The notes below the pieces were generated by a model, which was not told the DNA's origin, made no database searches, and was given only the letters and a program-made list of their open reading frames with translations. From Closterium sp. Naga37s-1 (taxonomy: Eukaryota; Streptophyta; Zygnematophyceae; Desmidiales; Closteriaceae), in assembly GCA_947471745.1 (NCBI GenBank), contig CANJKZ010000011.1, positions 2,170,001-2,234,000 on the forward strand: a stretch of DNA of 64,000 nt, written 5' to 3'. Both the position numbers and the translations under genes were made by a program. Positions 31,705-42,420 of the stretch are shown piece after piece (positions within the stretch are counted from its first letter, which is position 1; every line of letters begins with the position of its first letter).

Positions 31705-31881
31705 TGGCCTTGAGCATAATTTCGGAGGCTTTCAAGGCTTCGTATCTGGCAAGGTGGTGACGTGCTTGATTTAGGCGGGAAGACGAGCCCTGATTTAGAT
31801 GTGCGGTTGCTGCTTGCAGCTGTAGTGAGCCAATGATGCGTTCAAGATGTGCTGTAGTGCCGTCGACGTGGCGTCTTTCCA
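31705..31881 (-). mobile_element. LINE (L1-type) ORF2, 5'-most visible piece
   Basis: On the minus strand this reads HVDGTTAHLERIIGSLQLQA, then LNQARHHLARYEALKASEIM and LKAKL. It is the linker just upstream of the reverse transcriptase in L1-type ORF2. It continues in sense into the segment at 12785 (KVEGHREMGVSSLLGLNSRI) across the Copia-E3 insertion and its gagct duplication. The endonuclease domain is absent, so the LINE copy is 5'-truncated here, as is common for LINEs, or was cut by later events. Confidence 0.78.
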
Positions 31882-31896
31882 GGTTTGAGAAGCTTC

Positions 31897-31922
31897 ATTC
31901 ATTCTCGTTCATTCTTCTGACA
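31897..31922 (+). repeat. stub identical to the 3' end of the family-C Copia LTR
   Basis: CATTCTCGTTCATTCTTCTG plus ACA matches the last 23 bases of the LTRs of Copia-C1 (33607-33720) and Copia-I (62006-62136), read in reverse complement. No primer site or element follows. It marks the right border of the LINE fragment. Confidence 0.55.
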
Positions 31923-31929
31923 ACATCGA

Positions 31930-32262
31930 GTGCACGCACTGTCGAGACACCATGGTCGGCCATGGTATTGCAACGTGGCTGGGAAGGGTAAGACGGACGA
32001 CGGGGATGAGGAATGGAATGCAAAGGTGCTTCTATTATTTCAATGCAAGGTAGATGGGAGGATTATGGAGTACGCGTATTTCAAGAAATACCAAGTCCAA
32101 CCTACATTGCACGGCTCAACGAAGTGCATTAGACTGAAGTGGGCTCCGCTAGCAGAGCGATATCAGCTCATCGAGATACATATCAAGTGAGCCGTGCACC
32201 TGGTTTGGTGTGATAGACGGGAGGTTTTGTGGTTAGTTAACCGATTCGCTTGGTGATAGAGT
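31930..32262 (+). pseudogene. degraded domain resembling transposase-associated proteins
   Basis: The frame reads EEWNAKVLLLFQCKVDGRIM, EYAYFKKYQVQP, STKCIRLKWAPLAERYQLIE and IHIK, then a stop at 32188-32190. The same frame continues AVHLVWCDRREVLWLVNRFA. From memory of the pattern (aromatic-rich 'WY..VLL.F', 'L.WA....Y..I...I..RVHIV', 'FVNRF.W') this resembles a C-terminal domain seen in transposase-linked proteins of mosses, charophytes and fungi. I cannot run a profile search, so the family is a suggestion only. It is small, has an internal stop and lacks any catalytic part, so it is most likely the remnant of a DNA-transposon cargo or host gene. Confidence 0.35.
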
Positions 32263-32403
32263 ACTTGGATTTGTACTTATTTCAACGCATATCTTATTAG
32301 CATCATCCTTGATTACTTTGCAAAAACTATATGACATTGTGTCACATGATGTCGCTTCTTTGTAAACATGTGCTACGTTGTAAGTTTGCAGGAAAATATG
32401 TGC

Positions 32404-32662
32404 TGTGATTCGCCGCATTTGGTAGGGAGATATGATGTTCCAAACCTGCGAGCAGGGAGAACTGTGCAAGGATAGGCTGTGCTATTACGTGCTGCCAAAT
32501 CAATATTTGTGTGTTATTTTAATGGTTGTCTCTTTTGGGCATTCAAGCTTTTACTATATTATAAGCTTGTTGGACAGGTTTAGTGTGATTCGCCGCATTT
32601 GGTAGGGAGATATGATGTTCCAAACATGCGAGCCGGGAGAACTGTGCAAGGATAGGCCTGTG
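32404..32662 (+). repeat. 78-bp direct repeat, two copies 180 bp apart
   Basis: 32404-32481 and 32584-32662 share TGTGATTCGCCGCATTTGGT...GGATAGG with about three differences. The roughly 100 bases between them are AT-rich and unique. Neither copy codes for anything I recognise. Confidence 0.85.
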
Positions 32663-33606
32663 CTTCAACGTGGAGTAATGATATGATGCTCCTCCCATTG
32701 GAAGTTATATCGTTGGTCTTTTCGTAGCTTCATGTTGTCATGTTACTGTCGGTTGTATATGGCAAAACAACAATATTTAGAGGTAAATGGATGGCCCCAA
32801 TTGTTTGCGGTTACATGATTCAATCGTTGAAAAAAACGTTTAGGGTTGGGCCAAATACACATTATGTGTAACCAAGAGATAGAAATGGGGTAAATATTAT
32901 AGAATTCTTGGGCACTAACTTTAATAAATTAAGTAGAACGACCTATCAGGCGTGCGTGACATTTTGTACACATTTTGAACAAAGTGATAATATATAATAG
33001 CACTTTGTTGGAAATACCAATGCATGGACACGTCATGTCTGCCAACGCCTGGCAAAACATACATTTTAGTGGCGAATACAGGGCCCTAGCAGTAAACCAA
33101 CGCATAAAATTTGAGCCACGTTCATGGACCTGAAGCTGAGCTGGATAGGGCTCAGGGCTGTCACCCTCAGGTAGTTGCCGCGTGGCTGAACATCGGTGGC
33201 TAAGTGACGTGCAATGTACCCGGCTGCCTTGTTTTGCGGTTCCTTTCCGAGCTGAGTTGTCATCCCCCCTCTCAAAAATTCCCATTACCTCTAGTGCTAT
33301 TCAATTGAAAATTCTTTCTCCACGGTCTGGATAGATCGAGAACCACCCTTTGTGGTGTCGTGATCATCTAACGGTCGCGACAGTTCGAGCTGGCAACATT
33401 CCCAGTGATTGTTGCGTTGCTATTGCGCAGTCATCCTCATCCGACGATCCAGGACCGTGGAAGTGGCAAGATGCACGAAGGTGGTTGCGCGACCTCGCAT
33501 GAGCCAAACAATCATCAGATTTCATAATGCCATTGCGCGAAATGTTTTTGCTGCCATCGCACCCACGAAGATTAAAAGGCGGTCAAAACGTTTTGGTGCA
33601 AGTGTT
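32663..33606. other. non-coding stretch, nothing recognised
   Basis: AT-rich to mixed DNA. Short open frames on both strands show no recognisable domain. The right edge is the target site gtgtt of Copia-C1. Confidence 0.5.
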
Positions 33607-33720
33607 TGTCAGAAGAATGAACGAGAATGGATGAACTATGAAACAGTTGAGTACAAGTACTAACCCTAATTGGGTTGTACCCCTTATGGGCTACCCAACT
33701 ACAGCCTACACATTCTGACA
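33607..33720 (-). repeat. Copia-C1 3' LTR (114 bp)
   Basis: On the minus strand it starts TGTCAGAATGTG and ends TTCATTCTTCTGACA. It contains the core GTAGCCCATAAGGGGTACAA. The polypurine tract lies next to it at 33721-33740. Confidence 0.9.
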
Positions 33721-33989
33721 CACCCGCGAAGGCAAAGTGGGGGAGAACAAGCGGTCACAAGACCAATCAAGAAAAGCAAAGCAAGCTCAGGGTGGATCAC
33801 AAAGTCACCATACAGTCCGAGCACAAGCAAAGGGCCACAAGGCTAGTTCACATACAGAGTTATATAAATAACACAAACAATACAGTGATCATACCCTAGC
33901 AAGTGGAAGCATGCAGGTATATATATAGATCACAGTACAAGTAAAGTCACGTAGTGAGAAAGTGAGGCAAAGTAGGCACAAGGCCTAAC

Positions 33990-35860
33990 ACAGTAGAGAA
34001 GCGTTGATGATCACCATGCGGAAGTGCCATGGTGAATATATCAGCAGTGTTGGCCCTAGCGTTATGTGCTCCAGTCTGTGCGCCTGACATAAGGCAATCA
34101 TGGCCTTGTTGTCTACGTACAGAACTGGAGGCAAACGAGGCTGCTCTCCCAAGTCAGTCAGCAGGTAGGTGAGCCAGCATAGCTCCTGTGCAGCCATGGC
34201 CCCGGCGTAGATCTCAGCCTCACAACTGAAGCTGAGAACTGAAGACGAGCGGGTAGACCGCCAGGAAACAGAGCTGGAACCGAGGCTGGAGGTGTAACCC
34301 TGTGACGACCGCTGCGTAGCTGAGTCATCAACCCAGGAAGCGTCTGCGTGACCACTGAGGACAACTGGACCCCGTCCTCCAAGCACGAGCCCCATGCCCG
34401 ACGTACTGCACAAGTAACACAGTACCCTCTTCGCAGCATCCCACTGCACCATTTGATGCCTACCGGGAGCCACGTAGCAAGCCGGAAGGCTGAGAGGGTA
34501 CGCGAGGTCAGGTCGTGTGCACGTCATCAGGTACATGAGGCAACCCACAAGCTCTGCGTATGGACCACTCAGCTCTACAGACTCGTCCGAAGGTGGAGCT
34601 GAGAGCGAGTGGCCGGTAGACAGAGGAGTGGGCTGTGGCGAGGAGAACTGGAAGCCGAAGTGCAGAAGGACCTGGTGCACCATGTGTGACTGAGTCAGTG
34701 TGATGGTGCGCTGTGCTCTCTCCCGGGTGATCTGCAAGCCAACATAGTTGCGCAGTTCACCCAGGTCAGTGCAGGTGTGTCTCTTCTGCAGCTCCAACTT
34801 CACAAGGGTAAGAGCCTCAGTGTCAGCAATGGCAAAGACAAGGTCGTCGACGTACACGGGGATGTAGAACGGCGGCAGCGACGTGTCGGTGCGTAGAAAC
34901 AGCGATGGGTCAACAATAGAAGGAGTAAACCCCATAGCCGCAAGTGTAGTCTTCAGTGTGTCGTGCCACTCGCGAGACGCCTGGCGGAGACTGTAGACTG
35001 GCTGGCGGAGGCTCCACTGGGTACCTGCACGAAATGACCCAGTGAAGCCAGGTGGGCGGCACAGCCAGATCTCCTCGTGCAGGCAGCCCTGCAAGAAAGC
35101 TGTACTGAAGTCCAGAGAGTGCAACTCGTAGTCACGCTGAGCAGCGACGTGCAGCAACACCCGAAGAGTGGTCATCTTCGGGGGAGAAGGTCTAGAATTA
35201 GTCGACCCCCTGTTGCTGACTGAAGCCTCGAGCAACGTAACGCGCCTTGAAGGCAGGCGGAGAACCCGGCGGCCGCTTCATCCTTAAAATCTACATGCCA
35301 TCGACTATGTTCGCCCTAGACGGGGGAACTGCATTGACGTAGGTGCTTGTGGACTTCCAGGATGCCATCTTGGCATCCATGGCTGCCTGCCACTGAGAGG
35401 AGTAGGGACCCGTAATCTCCTCTGCGTAAGAGCGTAGGGTCGGGATGTTTGGTGCATCCGGGCCTCCCTCAGGGGCAAGCAGCATGGAAGCGAAACGAGG
35501 TACAGCAGCTGCAAGACACTCAAAGTTCTCCTGCCTATCCTCAAGGACGTCCATACTAAGAGCACACTCACCCCCAACGGACGGAGGACTGGCAGACTCA
35601 GACTCACCAAAAAGAGCAGTGGCGTAGTCTAGACTACAGGCAGCAGCAAAGTCAACTAACTCAGCAATGAGGGCAGACGCAGCAATGTACTCAAAGGAAG
35701 GGCCAATGACAACAGTGGCGAGGAGACGAGAGACAGTCAGATTGGCAGCACGAGCGAGGTCAGACTCAGGGTCAAGGACGCCAGGAAGAGAGGACTCAGG
35801 AGGAGGCGGTAGAGGAACACGCAGTGGAACAGAGGAAGGAAGAAGTGTCATAGCGTGAGT
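33990..35860 (-). pseudogene. Copia-C1 reverse transcriptase and RNase H (fossil)
   Basis: Minus strand: YSSQWQAAMDAKMASWKSTS (about 35390), PKMTTLRVLLHVAAQRDYEL, LDFSTAFLQGCLHEEIWLCR, the catalytic PVYVDDLVFA (about 34850), VGLQITRERAQRTITLTQSH and LMYLMTCTRPDLAYPLSLPA. RNase H: GHADASWVDDSATQRSSQGY, SCEAEIYAGAMAAQELCWLT and YVDNKAMIALCQAHRLEH. It matches the other family-C copies closely. The 3' UTR (33721 to about 33990) shares the GTGACC/AGGGTATG motifs of the group. Confidence 0.92.
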
Positions 35861-36079
35861 GCCGGGGACAGGAGGAGGAAACGGACAAGGAACCCTACGA
35901 CCATTGCGATAGTGCGAACAGGCGAGGCAGGATGAGACGCAGGCTCACGACGCTCTGTAAGACCGCCTGTTTGCTCAGTGTAAGGAGAAGGAGCAGGCAG
36001 TGGGGAGGTTGGCTGTAACGGCGGCTACGACTAGTCAGGAGAAGACGAGACAACAAGAACCTGCTGAAGCAGGGGAACG

Positions 36080-36660
36080 AATTACGGTCGCGGCCTCACA
36101 GTGCCTCCAGCACCACCAGCTCCTCCAGCTCCAGCGCCTCCCGCGCCAGTACCTCCAGCACCAGCGCCAACAGCTCCAGCCCCAGCAGCATAAGGCTCCG
36201 TAGGTTTTCCAGCTCCATCTCCCCCAACACCACCAATCCTGGCAGCTCCAGTACCCTCGGTACGAGCACTTCAAGGACTAGCAGCTGCAGCACCTCCCTT
36301 ACCACCAGCTCCAGCAGTAACTCCAGCACCTACTGCTCCAGGGTCTCCAGCAGCAGAGACTCCAGCTTCGGCAGCTCCACTCCAAAGGCGGGTGCGCTGA
36401 GCAAACCACTCGCGGAGCTGCTGCGGGGAGAGAGGCTCCGTAGGACCTCCTGAAGAAGCAGTACCCCTCGGCTCAGCACCCCCAGGCTCAACACCCGCTG
36501 ACTTAGCACCCCCTGGCTCAGCACCCCCAGACCCGGCACCCTCAGACTCCGCACCCTAAGGCTCCGCACCCCCAGACCCGGCACCCTCAGACCCCGAACC
36601 CCCAGGCTCCGCAACCCCAGGCTCCGCACCCCTAGACGCAGCACCCCCAAACGCAGCACT
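36080..36660 (-). repeat. Copia-C1 low-complexity linker
   Basis: Two arrays: 15-base units coding GGAE/S-P-type pentapeptides (about 36450-36650) and GCTGGAGGTGCTGG-type units (about 36090-36350). Position and style are as in Copia-B. Confidence 0.8.
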
Positions 36661-36739
36661 TGAGACGACAGCTACCTCAACAGGCACAGTACCAGGGAGA
36701 GGGTCTACCTGAGATACACCTGAGGGAGGAGGACCCTGT

Positions 36740-38180
36740 GGGGGGAGGGGATCTACCAGAGGGGGACCTGGAGCAAGGAAGAGTGGCGGGGTTGGGGGAG
36801 GAGCACAGCGGAAGGGCAAGAGAAGGTGAAAAGGAAGCGTCTCGTCAAAAGGGACGTCCCGAGAGGGGAAGACACGGCGCGAGGTGGTGTGGTAAAACTG
36901 CCAGCCAGGCGCGTCAGGGGAAAAGCCAAGGAAGACGTAGGAAATAGCGCGGGCGTAGAACTTGTCCGGAGACGTATCGCGAACAAAGGCACGAGAACCC
37001 CAGACCCGGAACACGGACGCATCGCCAACCTACCCCGTCCAACGCATTGTAGGCGAGGTCTCCGGCAAGGAGACACGGGGCCAGAGGTTGAGTTGATGCG
37101 CAGCGTACTGGAGCGCAAACGGCCACAGAAAATGGGGAGCAGCCGCATGGATCGTGGAGGTACGAGCGACCTCCATGACAAGGCCAATGCGGTGCTCAGC
37201 AATCCCATTTTGCTGAGGGGAGGCCAGAAGCATGAACAACTGGAGAATGCCCTCCCCACGACAAAAGTCCCGCAAGAGGTCGGAGGAGAACTCACCACCT
37301 TTGTTAGAGTGCAGACATAGGACAGGAAGGTACGTACAGAACCGCTCGCGAATCTGGAGACAGACAGTGCGGATCCAAGGGATCAAGACATCAACGACTT
37401 GACCCTCACTGCATAAGGGGAAGACCGTGGTGTACCGCATGAAGTCGTCAACAACCAGCAGAAAGTAGCGCTCGCGGCCCTGTCCACTGACGCGGGCTGG
37501 GCCCCACACGTCCATGTGGAGAGTCTACAGGGGAGCAATCGTCGGGGGAAACGAGGAGGAGTGAGGAGCGGAGCGCTGCCGCCCCTCAACGCAGGGAAGT
37601 TGGGGCGGGGCAGGCGAGGGCGGGAGGGGAGGCAAACACCTGGGAAGACCAAAGACAAGGAGGCAAGAGTGAATGCCACGAAGGCGTGGCAAGGAGGGGT
37701 GACCCAGGCGGTGGTGCCACAGAAGGGTCTGGTGCGACAGGAGGCGACACGAGCAAGGGGGTGCTACCTGACCTGACGTGGACACCTGAGAAGACGCCGC
37801 TGCCTGAGGAGGCTCGGTAGCCAGTGTGTAGAGAGTCGACCTTGGCCGATGAGTCAACGTGGCCAGGTGACAGCCCGTCCGTGTACATGTGCAGATCGAC
37901 ACACGCTCACCCCCAGGAGCAGTGGTAGTGACCATCGCGTCCTGGAGGGCAGCGGTACTCACCAACTTTGTAGAGAACGAGGGGAGGTGAAGGCCTGACA
38001 GTGAACCGGACGGAACTGCCGGACATAGGAGCACAGTGGAGGAACGGGCAAAGTGCAGAGAGAGGAGTGATGGTGGTGCTGTCGCGAAAGAAACAGTGTG
38101 AGGCACCTGATTCAAGTGTGAAGGTGTGCAAGGCCTCAGCAGGCGCAGTACCAGGGAGAACAGACTCACTAGCACCTAGA
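36740..38180 (-). pseudogene. Copia-C1 protease and integrase (fossil)
   Basis: Minus strand: protease-type LESGASHCFFRDSTTITPLS (about 38110), WHHRLGHPSLPRLRGIHS, CVEGRQRSAPHSSSFPPTIA. Integrase core: MDVWGPARVSGQGRERYFLL (37515 down), LHSNKGGEFSSDLLRDFCRG and NGIAEHRIGLVMEVARTSTI, with FRVWGSRAFVRDTSPDKFYA and FLGFSPDAPGWQFY in the C-terminal part. Confidence 0.9.
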
Positions 38181-38349
38181 GCAGCAGCCTCTATACCTGG
38201 GTCAGGCGGCACACACAGGTAACAGTCACCCTCAGCACTAGAAGACAAAGCATACATAGTAGCAAGGATAGTGTCAAAGTCTAGGTCACTTGTAGCAACT
38301 CCAGTCCAAAGCAGCTCTGCCCAGCGGGGGCGCTCAGCCTCGTCACCAA

Positions 38350-39655
38350 ACTCTGTGCGCCAAGCATCGTCGAGGCGGGAGAAGCAGCGGTGCTGAGTGT
38401 GAAGCTTCCCGCATGTCTGACCAGCACTGTCACCCGTGCGAATGACATACGGGCAGCTAACACTACCCCCAGACGCCCCACGCTGGGCAAACCACTCACG
38501 AAGTTGCTGGGGCGACGGGGTCTCGCTCTGACGCTGCTGCGGCTGCCTCTGGCCTCCTCCAGAACCTCCACGCAGAGTTCCAATCCGACCGCCACCACTC
38601 CCACCGCTGCCACCTACCGCCACTCACGAAGCTGCTGGGGCGAAAGGGTCTTGCTCCGACGCTGCTGTTGCTGCCTCTGGCCATCGCCAGAACCTCCCCT
38701 CTGAACAGCTCCACCCCGACCGCCACCACTCCCACTGCCGCCACTACCGCCACTCCCACCGCTGCCACCACCGCCGCCACCAAAGCCCCCACTCCCGCCA
38801 CCACTCCCACCGCCGCCACCACCTCTTTTCTGCCCCCACCACCACCCCCGCTGCCAAAGCCACCACCCCTGCCACCCTTGCCCTTGTTGCTGCGGCGCTT
38901 CGCACTAGCAGAAGCGGCCCTGACGTCCACAGCACCAGGGACGTCAGCAGCAGCAGCAGAGGCGTAGGAGGGAGCAAGGGGGGAGGGGGAGCACCCCTCA
39001 AAGAAGGGCGTGGGCGGAGTGCCACGAGCAGCACCTACAGTGACTACACTAGTCTCAGCTGCAAGGAGGTGCTGCTCGAGTAGGTCAACAGTGAGGGCTG
39101 TGGGGTCAAGGGCGATAAAGTGGTCCCTGACAGCAGGAAGAGAGTCAAGGAGGCGGGTGACTATGAAGTAAAGAGTGATGTACATCGGGGTGGGTTCTTT
39201 GGAAGGAAGTCTGCTAGGAGGGCAGCGCGGTAGCGAGCGTCACTAGTGCGAAGGTGGGAAACTAGGTCCTCTAGTGTGGCAAAGGCGGACAGCTCGGGGA
39301 ACAGGTAGGGCAGTAGGAGGCGGCGCAGGGCAGCAGTGGCAGGCAAGGAGTAGCGAGCTACGACAGCGTCGTACACTGCCTGTGCTGTCCTGTGCTGTCC
39401 GAAGTGAGCGCATTTGGCCAATGGCAGGTGGTTGCAAATGGCTAAGCGGGCAGCAGCGTCGCGAGTAAGCCACTGTGAGCGGGTTGCACTATTAGCTGTG
39501 GTGGGAGGGGCGGGAGCGGCGCCAGACGTGTGGTCAAACAACAAAACACTGTCCCTAGAGTCGCTCAGTAGGTATAGCTGCAGGACATCGAGCCACATGT
39601 CAAAATGTAGGGGGCGTCCCTCATGATCGAACGCTAGCACGTGGAGAGAAGCCAT
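38350..39655 (-). pseudogene. Copia-C1 gag with atypical zinc knuckle (fossil)
   Basis: Minus strand, start MASLHVLAFDHEGRPLHFDM at 39655. It continues LLLPYLFPELSAFATLEDLV and the HLRTSDARYRAAL segment, then LTVDLLEQHLLAAETSV, FFEGCSPSPLAPSYASAAAA, a Gly-rich tract (about 38640-38880) and CPYVIRTGDSAGQTC, GKLH, TQHRC (about 38470-38390). The last is the same C-x13-C-x3-H-x4-C arrangement as in the other short-LTR elements. Confidence 0.88.
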
Positions 39656-40590
39656 TGTGGCGCAGCACGCAGAGCAGCGGAGAGCACAGGGCAGGCAGCA
39701 GCAAAGGGGCAGTGAGAGGGCCGCAAGGGGCGGCTTGTAGAGTAGCAAGGGCGGCGAGTCGGCCACCAGGGGCGGCGCTGCAGGGTTTAGGGTCTGCAGG
39801 GGCGGCTCGCGGGCTGCAGGGTTTAGGGACGGGCTGGAAGGGGCGGCTCGCGGGGTCTGGGGTCGACTGGCGCAGGCCTAGGGGCGACAAGCGCGGGCCT
39901 AGGGACGACGGGGCGTAGGGGCGTCGGTTGCGGACATAGGGGCGTCGGGCGACGAGCCAGGGCGTTTGGCCTAGGGGCGACGGGCCGGGCTAGGGGTGAC
40001 GGGCCTACGGGCCGGGCTAGGGGCGACGGGCCGGCCTAGGGGCGACGGGCCTAAGGGCGACGGGCCTAGGGGCGACGGGCCGGGCTAGGGGCGACAGGCC
40101 TACGGGCCGGGCTTGGGGCGACGGGCTGGCCTAGGGTGACGGGCCTAGGGTCTACGGGGCACCGGGGCTGAGGGTCGATGGGGCGGGTCGCGAGGGCAGG
40201 GTCAACGGGGCGCGCGGGCCTAGGGTCGACGGGGCACGTGCGGGCCTAGGGTCGACGGGGCACGCGGGCCGAGGGTCGACAGGGCAGGTTGCAGGGCCTA
40301 GGGTCGATAGGGCCGGGGCGACGGGCCTATGGGGCGACGGGCCGGGGTAGGGGCGACGGGCCTACGAGCCGGGCTAGGGGCGACGGGCCGGCCTAGGGGC
40401 GACGAGCCTAGGGGCGACGGGCCCGGGCGACGGGCCTAGGGGCGACGGGCCTACGGGCCAGGCTAGGGGCAACGGGCCGGCCTAGAGGCGGCGGGCCTCG
40501 GTGTGACGGGCCAGGGCGACGGGTCTAGGGGCGACGGGCCAGGCTAGGGGCGGCTAGTGGGGCAGCGCAGTGGTGCGCCCAAGGAAAAAA
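39656..40590 (-). repeat. GC-rich minisatellite leader of Copia-C1
   Basis: Plus-strand view: many imperfect copies of GGGGCGACGGGCCTA and GGGCCGGGCTA, with period about 14-30. The same unit in opposite orientation fills the Copia-D leader. Confidence 0.88.
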
Positions 40591-40602
40591 AAATGGTCCT
40601 AG

Positions 40603-40716
40603 AGAATGGATGAACTATGAAACAGTTGGGTACAAGTACTAACCCTAATTGGGTTGTACCCCTTATGGGCTACCCCACTATAGCCTACACAATGTAAGCA
40701 ATATAACATTCTGAGG
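40603..40716 (-). repeat. Copia-C1 5' LTR, partly preserved
   Basis: It matches the 3' LTR through the GGGTTGTACCCCTTATGGGC core and is flanked on the right by the duplicated target gtgtt. The TATAGCCTACAC portion is clear. Confidence 0.8.
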
Positions 40717-40739
40717 GTGTTTACTCGCGCTAATTAACT

Positions 40740-42420
40740 TGAAACCTGGTATTTGAAGCTAATGTTTTGGAAGACGGTAATATATCGTCGTTTACGATCG
40801 GAGAAGTAGAAGCAAATTATCGGGCAGGCAATGGGCTGACCAAAAGGGTTCAAAGAGTTGGCGAGGAGCTAGAGGGGGTTACGCTTCAATCGCCATTTGC
40901 AACAGAAATGACAGAAGCTGGAGCAGATGAACTCGTAAACAGCCAGCGCGCCCTCTTCCAACAAGCTCTCAAGCGCCATGACACCATGGCTAACGCCGTC
41001 AAGAAGAAGTGTGTTCACACATTCTCAGGTGTGCCAGCTCCTAAGAAAGGTTCCGGCTCCGCAAAGAACGCAAGGCACAAGGGCAAGAAGCAGGGCAAAA
41101 AGCGTGCGCGTGCTACACCCCAAGCATATGACTTACCTGCTCCCGAAACTACCCAGGAGCCGCTTGAACCAGAGTCGCACGGTGACCGACCACTGTCCCC
41201 CGCAATTTTTGTGCAGCAGCTTCACACCAACTCTCACCCGATCTCATTGCCACTCGTGAGTTCTCAGCAGCAGTAGCCCCTACACTTCCTCGCTGATGCA
41301 ACCACTGGCGTGTTGGCTGGGCAGGTTGCTTCAGCAGCAGCATGTTGCTCAACAGTGGCAGGTAGCTCAGCAACAGCAGGGAGCTCAGCAACAACAACAG
41401 CCGGTCGACGAACAAGATGGTGTCGTCCGTGGAACAAGCTTGGAAGGTGAGTGTGTACGATGTGTTGTTTGCTTTGTTATAATAAATTTATATGATTTTT
41501 TCATTCTTCCTGTTGTGTTATAATGCCATTGCTTCATAGTGTTGGCATTTGGGTCGTGAATTGTTCTAATCTTCCCGTGTTTTCCTTTTCCCAGGAATGG
41601 GGTCGCACTAGGTTAGACAGAATCGCGATCTGCAGGGGCAAGTGGAAGATCTTTGCAATACGGTTGACATCCAACAGAATTCTCAAGCAAAAGCACAGCA
41701 GAAGCTCGCCGACGCCGAGGCTGGATGTGAAAATCTTCATTCCCGACTGGCTGAGCTCAAGGCGCAAATGGAGGTTGGGGTACCGGGAAAGTCTCCAAAC
41801 AACCCCGAGGTCAACCAGGCGCTGCTCACCAAGGACAAGGATGGCAACATCATTTTGAAGACGAGCCTTCTTCTAAAGGAGTTCGCGGTAAGTTACTTTT
41901 CGCTTTTGACCCTTAGACCGCTTTGTGATCAAGCTTTCTTTGGATGTGCTTATTTTGGACCAAAACACTTACCTATCTGCTTTCTAATATATTTCTGCTG
42001 TTTTTTATTTCATCCGGACTGCAGATAAAGGCTTGGAGACCTTCACGTGGCCGATAACAGACGCGCCACTAGAGTGCATGAAGTTCTTCCCAACATGAGA
42101 ATTGTTCCAACTTCATCCTGTCACGAAGTACCGATTGTGTGGAGTCATTCATGACGGGTATTTCTATGCGACATGTGGCAAGGTCGAGTTCAAAAATCTG
42201 CCGATAAAGGTAATAAAAACGACTTGCTCAAACACCCACAAGAATATCCATTTCTATGCATGGGCTGCTGGTGGGTTTGTGGATGAGAGTAAGTGGCCAA
42301 TGCTGGCGGTGGAGATGATCATCCGTACGTGCCAAGACAAATGTGGTTGTGGCGGCTCTGCACGAGACGATGTTGAACAAGCCCACCATCTTGAAGCATT
42401 ATGAACCCAAGGGTTTGGTG
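40740..42420 (+). pseudogene. unassigned host gene-like segment with possible introns
   Basis: Three parts look coding. 40767-41276 is a 169-codon frame (DGNISSFTIGEVEANYRAGN, then a Lys/Arg-rich run KKGSGSAKNARHKGKKQGKK). 41296-41446 is Gln-rich (QQQHVAQQWQVAQQQQGAQQ). 41600-41890 is coiled-coil-like (RDLQGQVEDLCNTVDIQQNS, AGCENLHSRLAELKAQMEVG). Intron-like borders are present: GAAG/GTGAGT at about 41446 with TTTTCCCAG near 41594, and GCG/GTAAGT at about 41888 with CTGCAG near 42025. A last frame, 42102-42404, reads VTKYRLCGVIHDGYFYATCG and KNLPIK. The pieces do not join in one frame with these borders, and stops intervene. It is either a decayed gene or a gene with other splice sites. I recognise no family. 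Its 5' side is interrupted by Copia-C1. Confidence 0.35.

Larger units (their letters stand above)
33607..40716 (-). mobile_element. Copia-C1, short-LTR Ty1/copia element with TSD
   Basis: A minus-strand element in the order (right to left) 5' LTR, GC-rich leader, gag, protease, integrase, linker, reverse transcriptase/RNase H, 3' UTR, 3' LTR. The flanks are gtgtt (33602-33606 and 40717-40721). It is broken, with roughly ten breaks. The 5' LTR is only partly preserved, so the LTR pair gives no reliable age. It is the same family as Copia-D, H and I (family C). It was inserted into otherwise low-copy DNA, separating 31705-33606 from 40717-45060. Confidence 0.92.
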
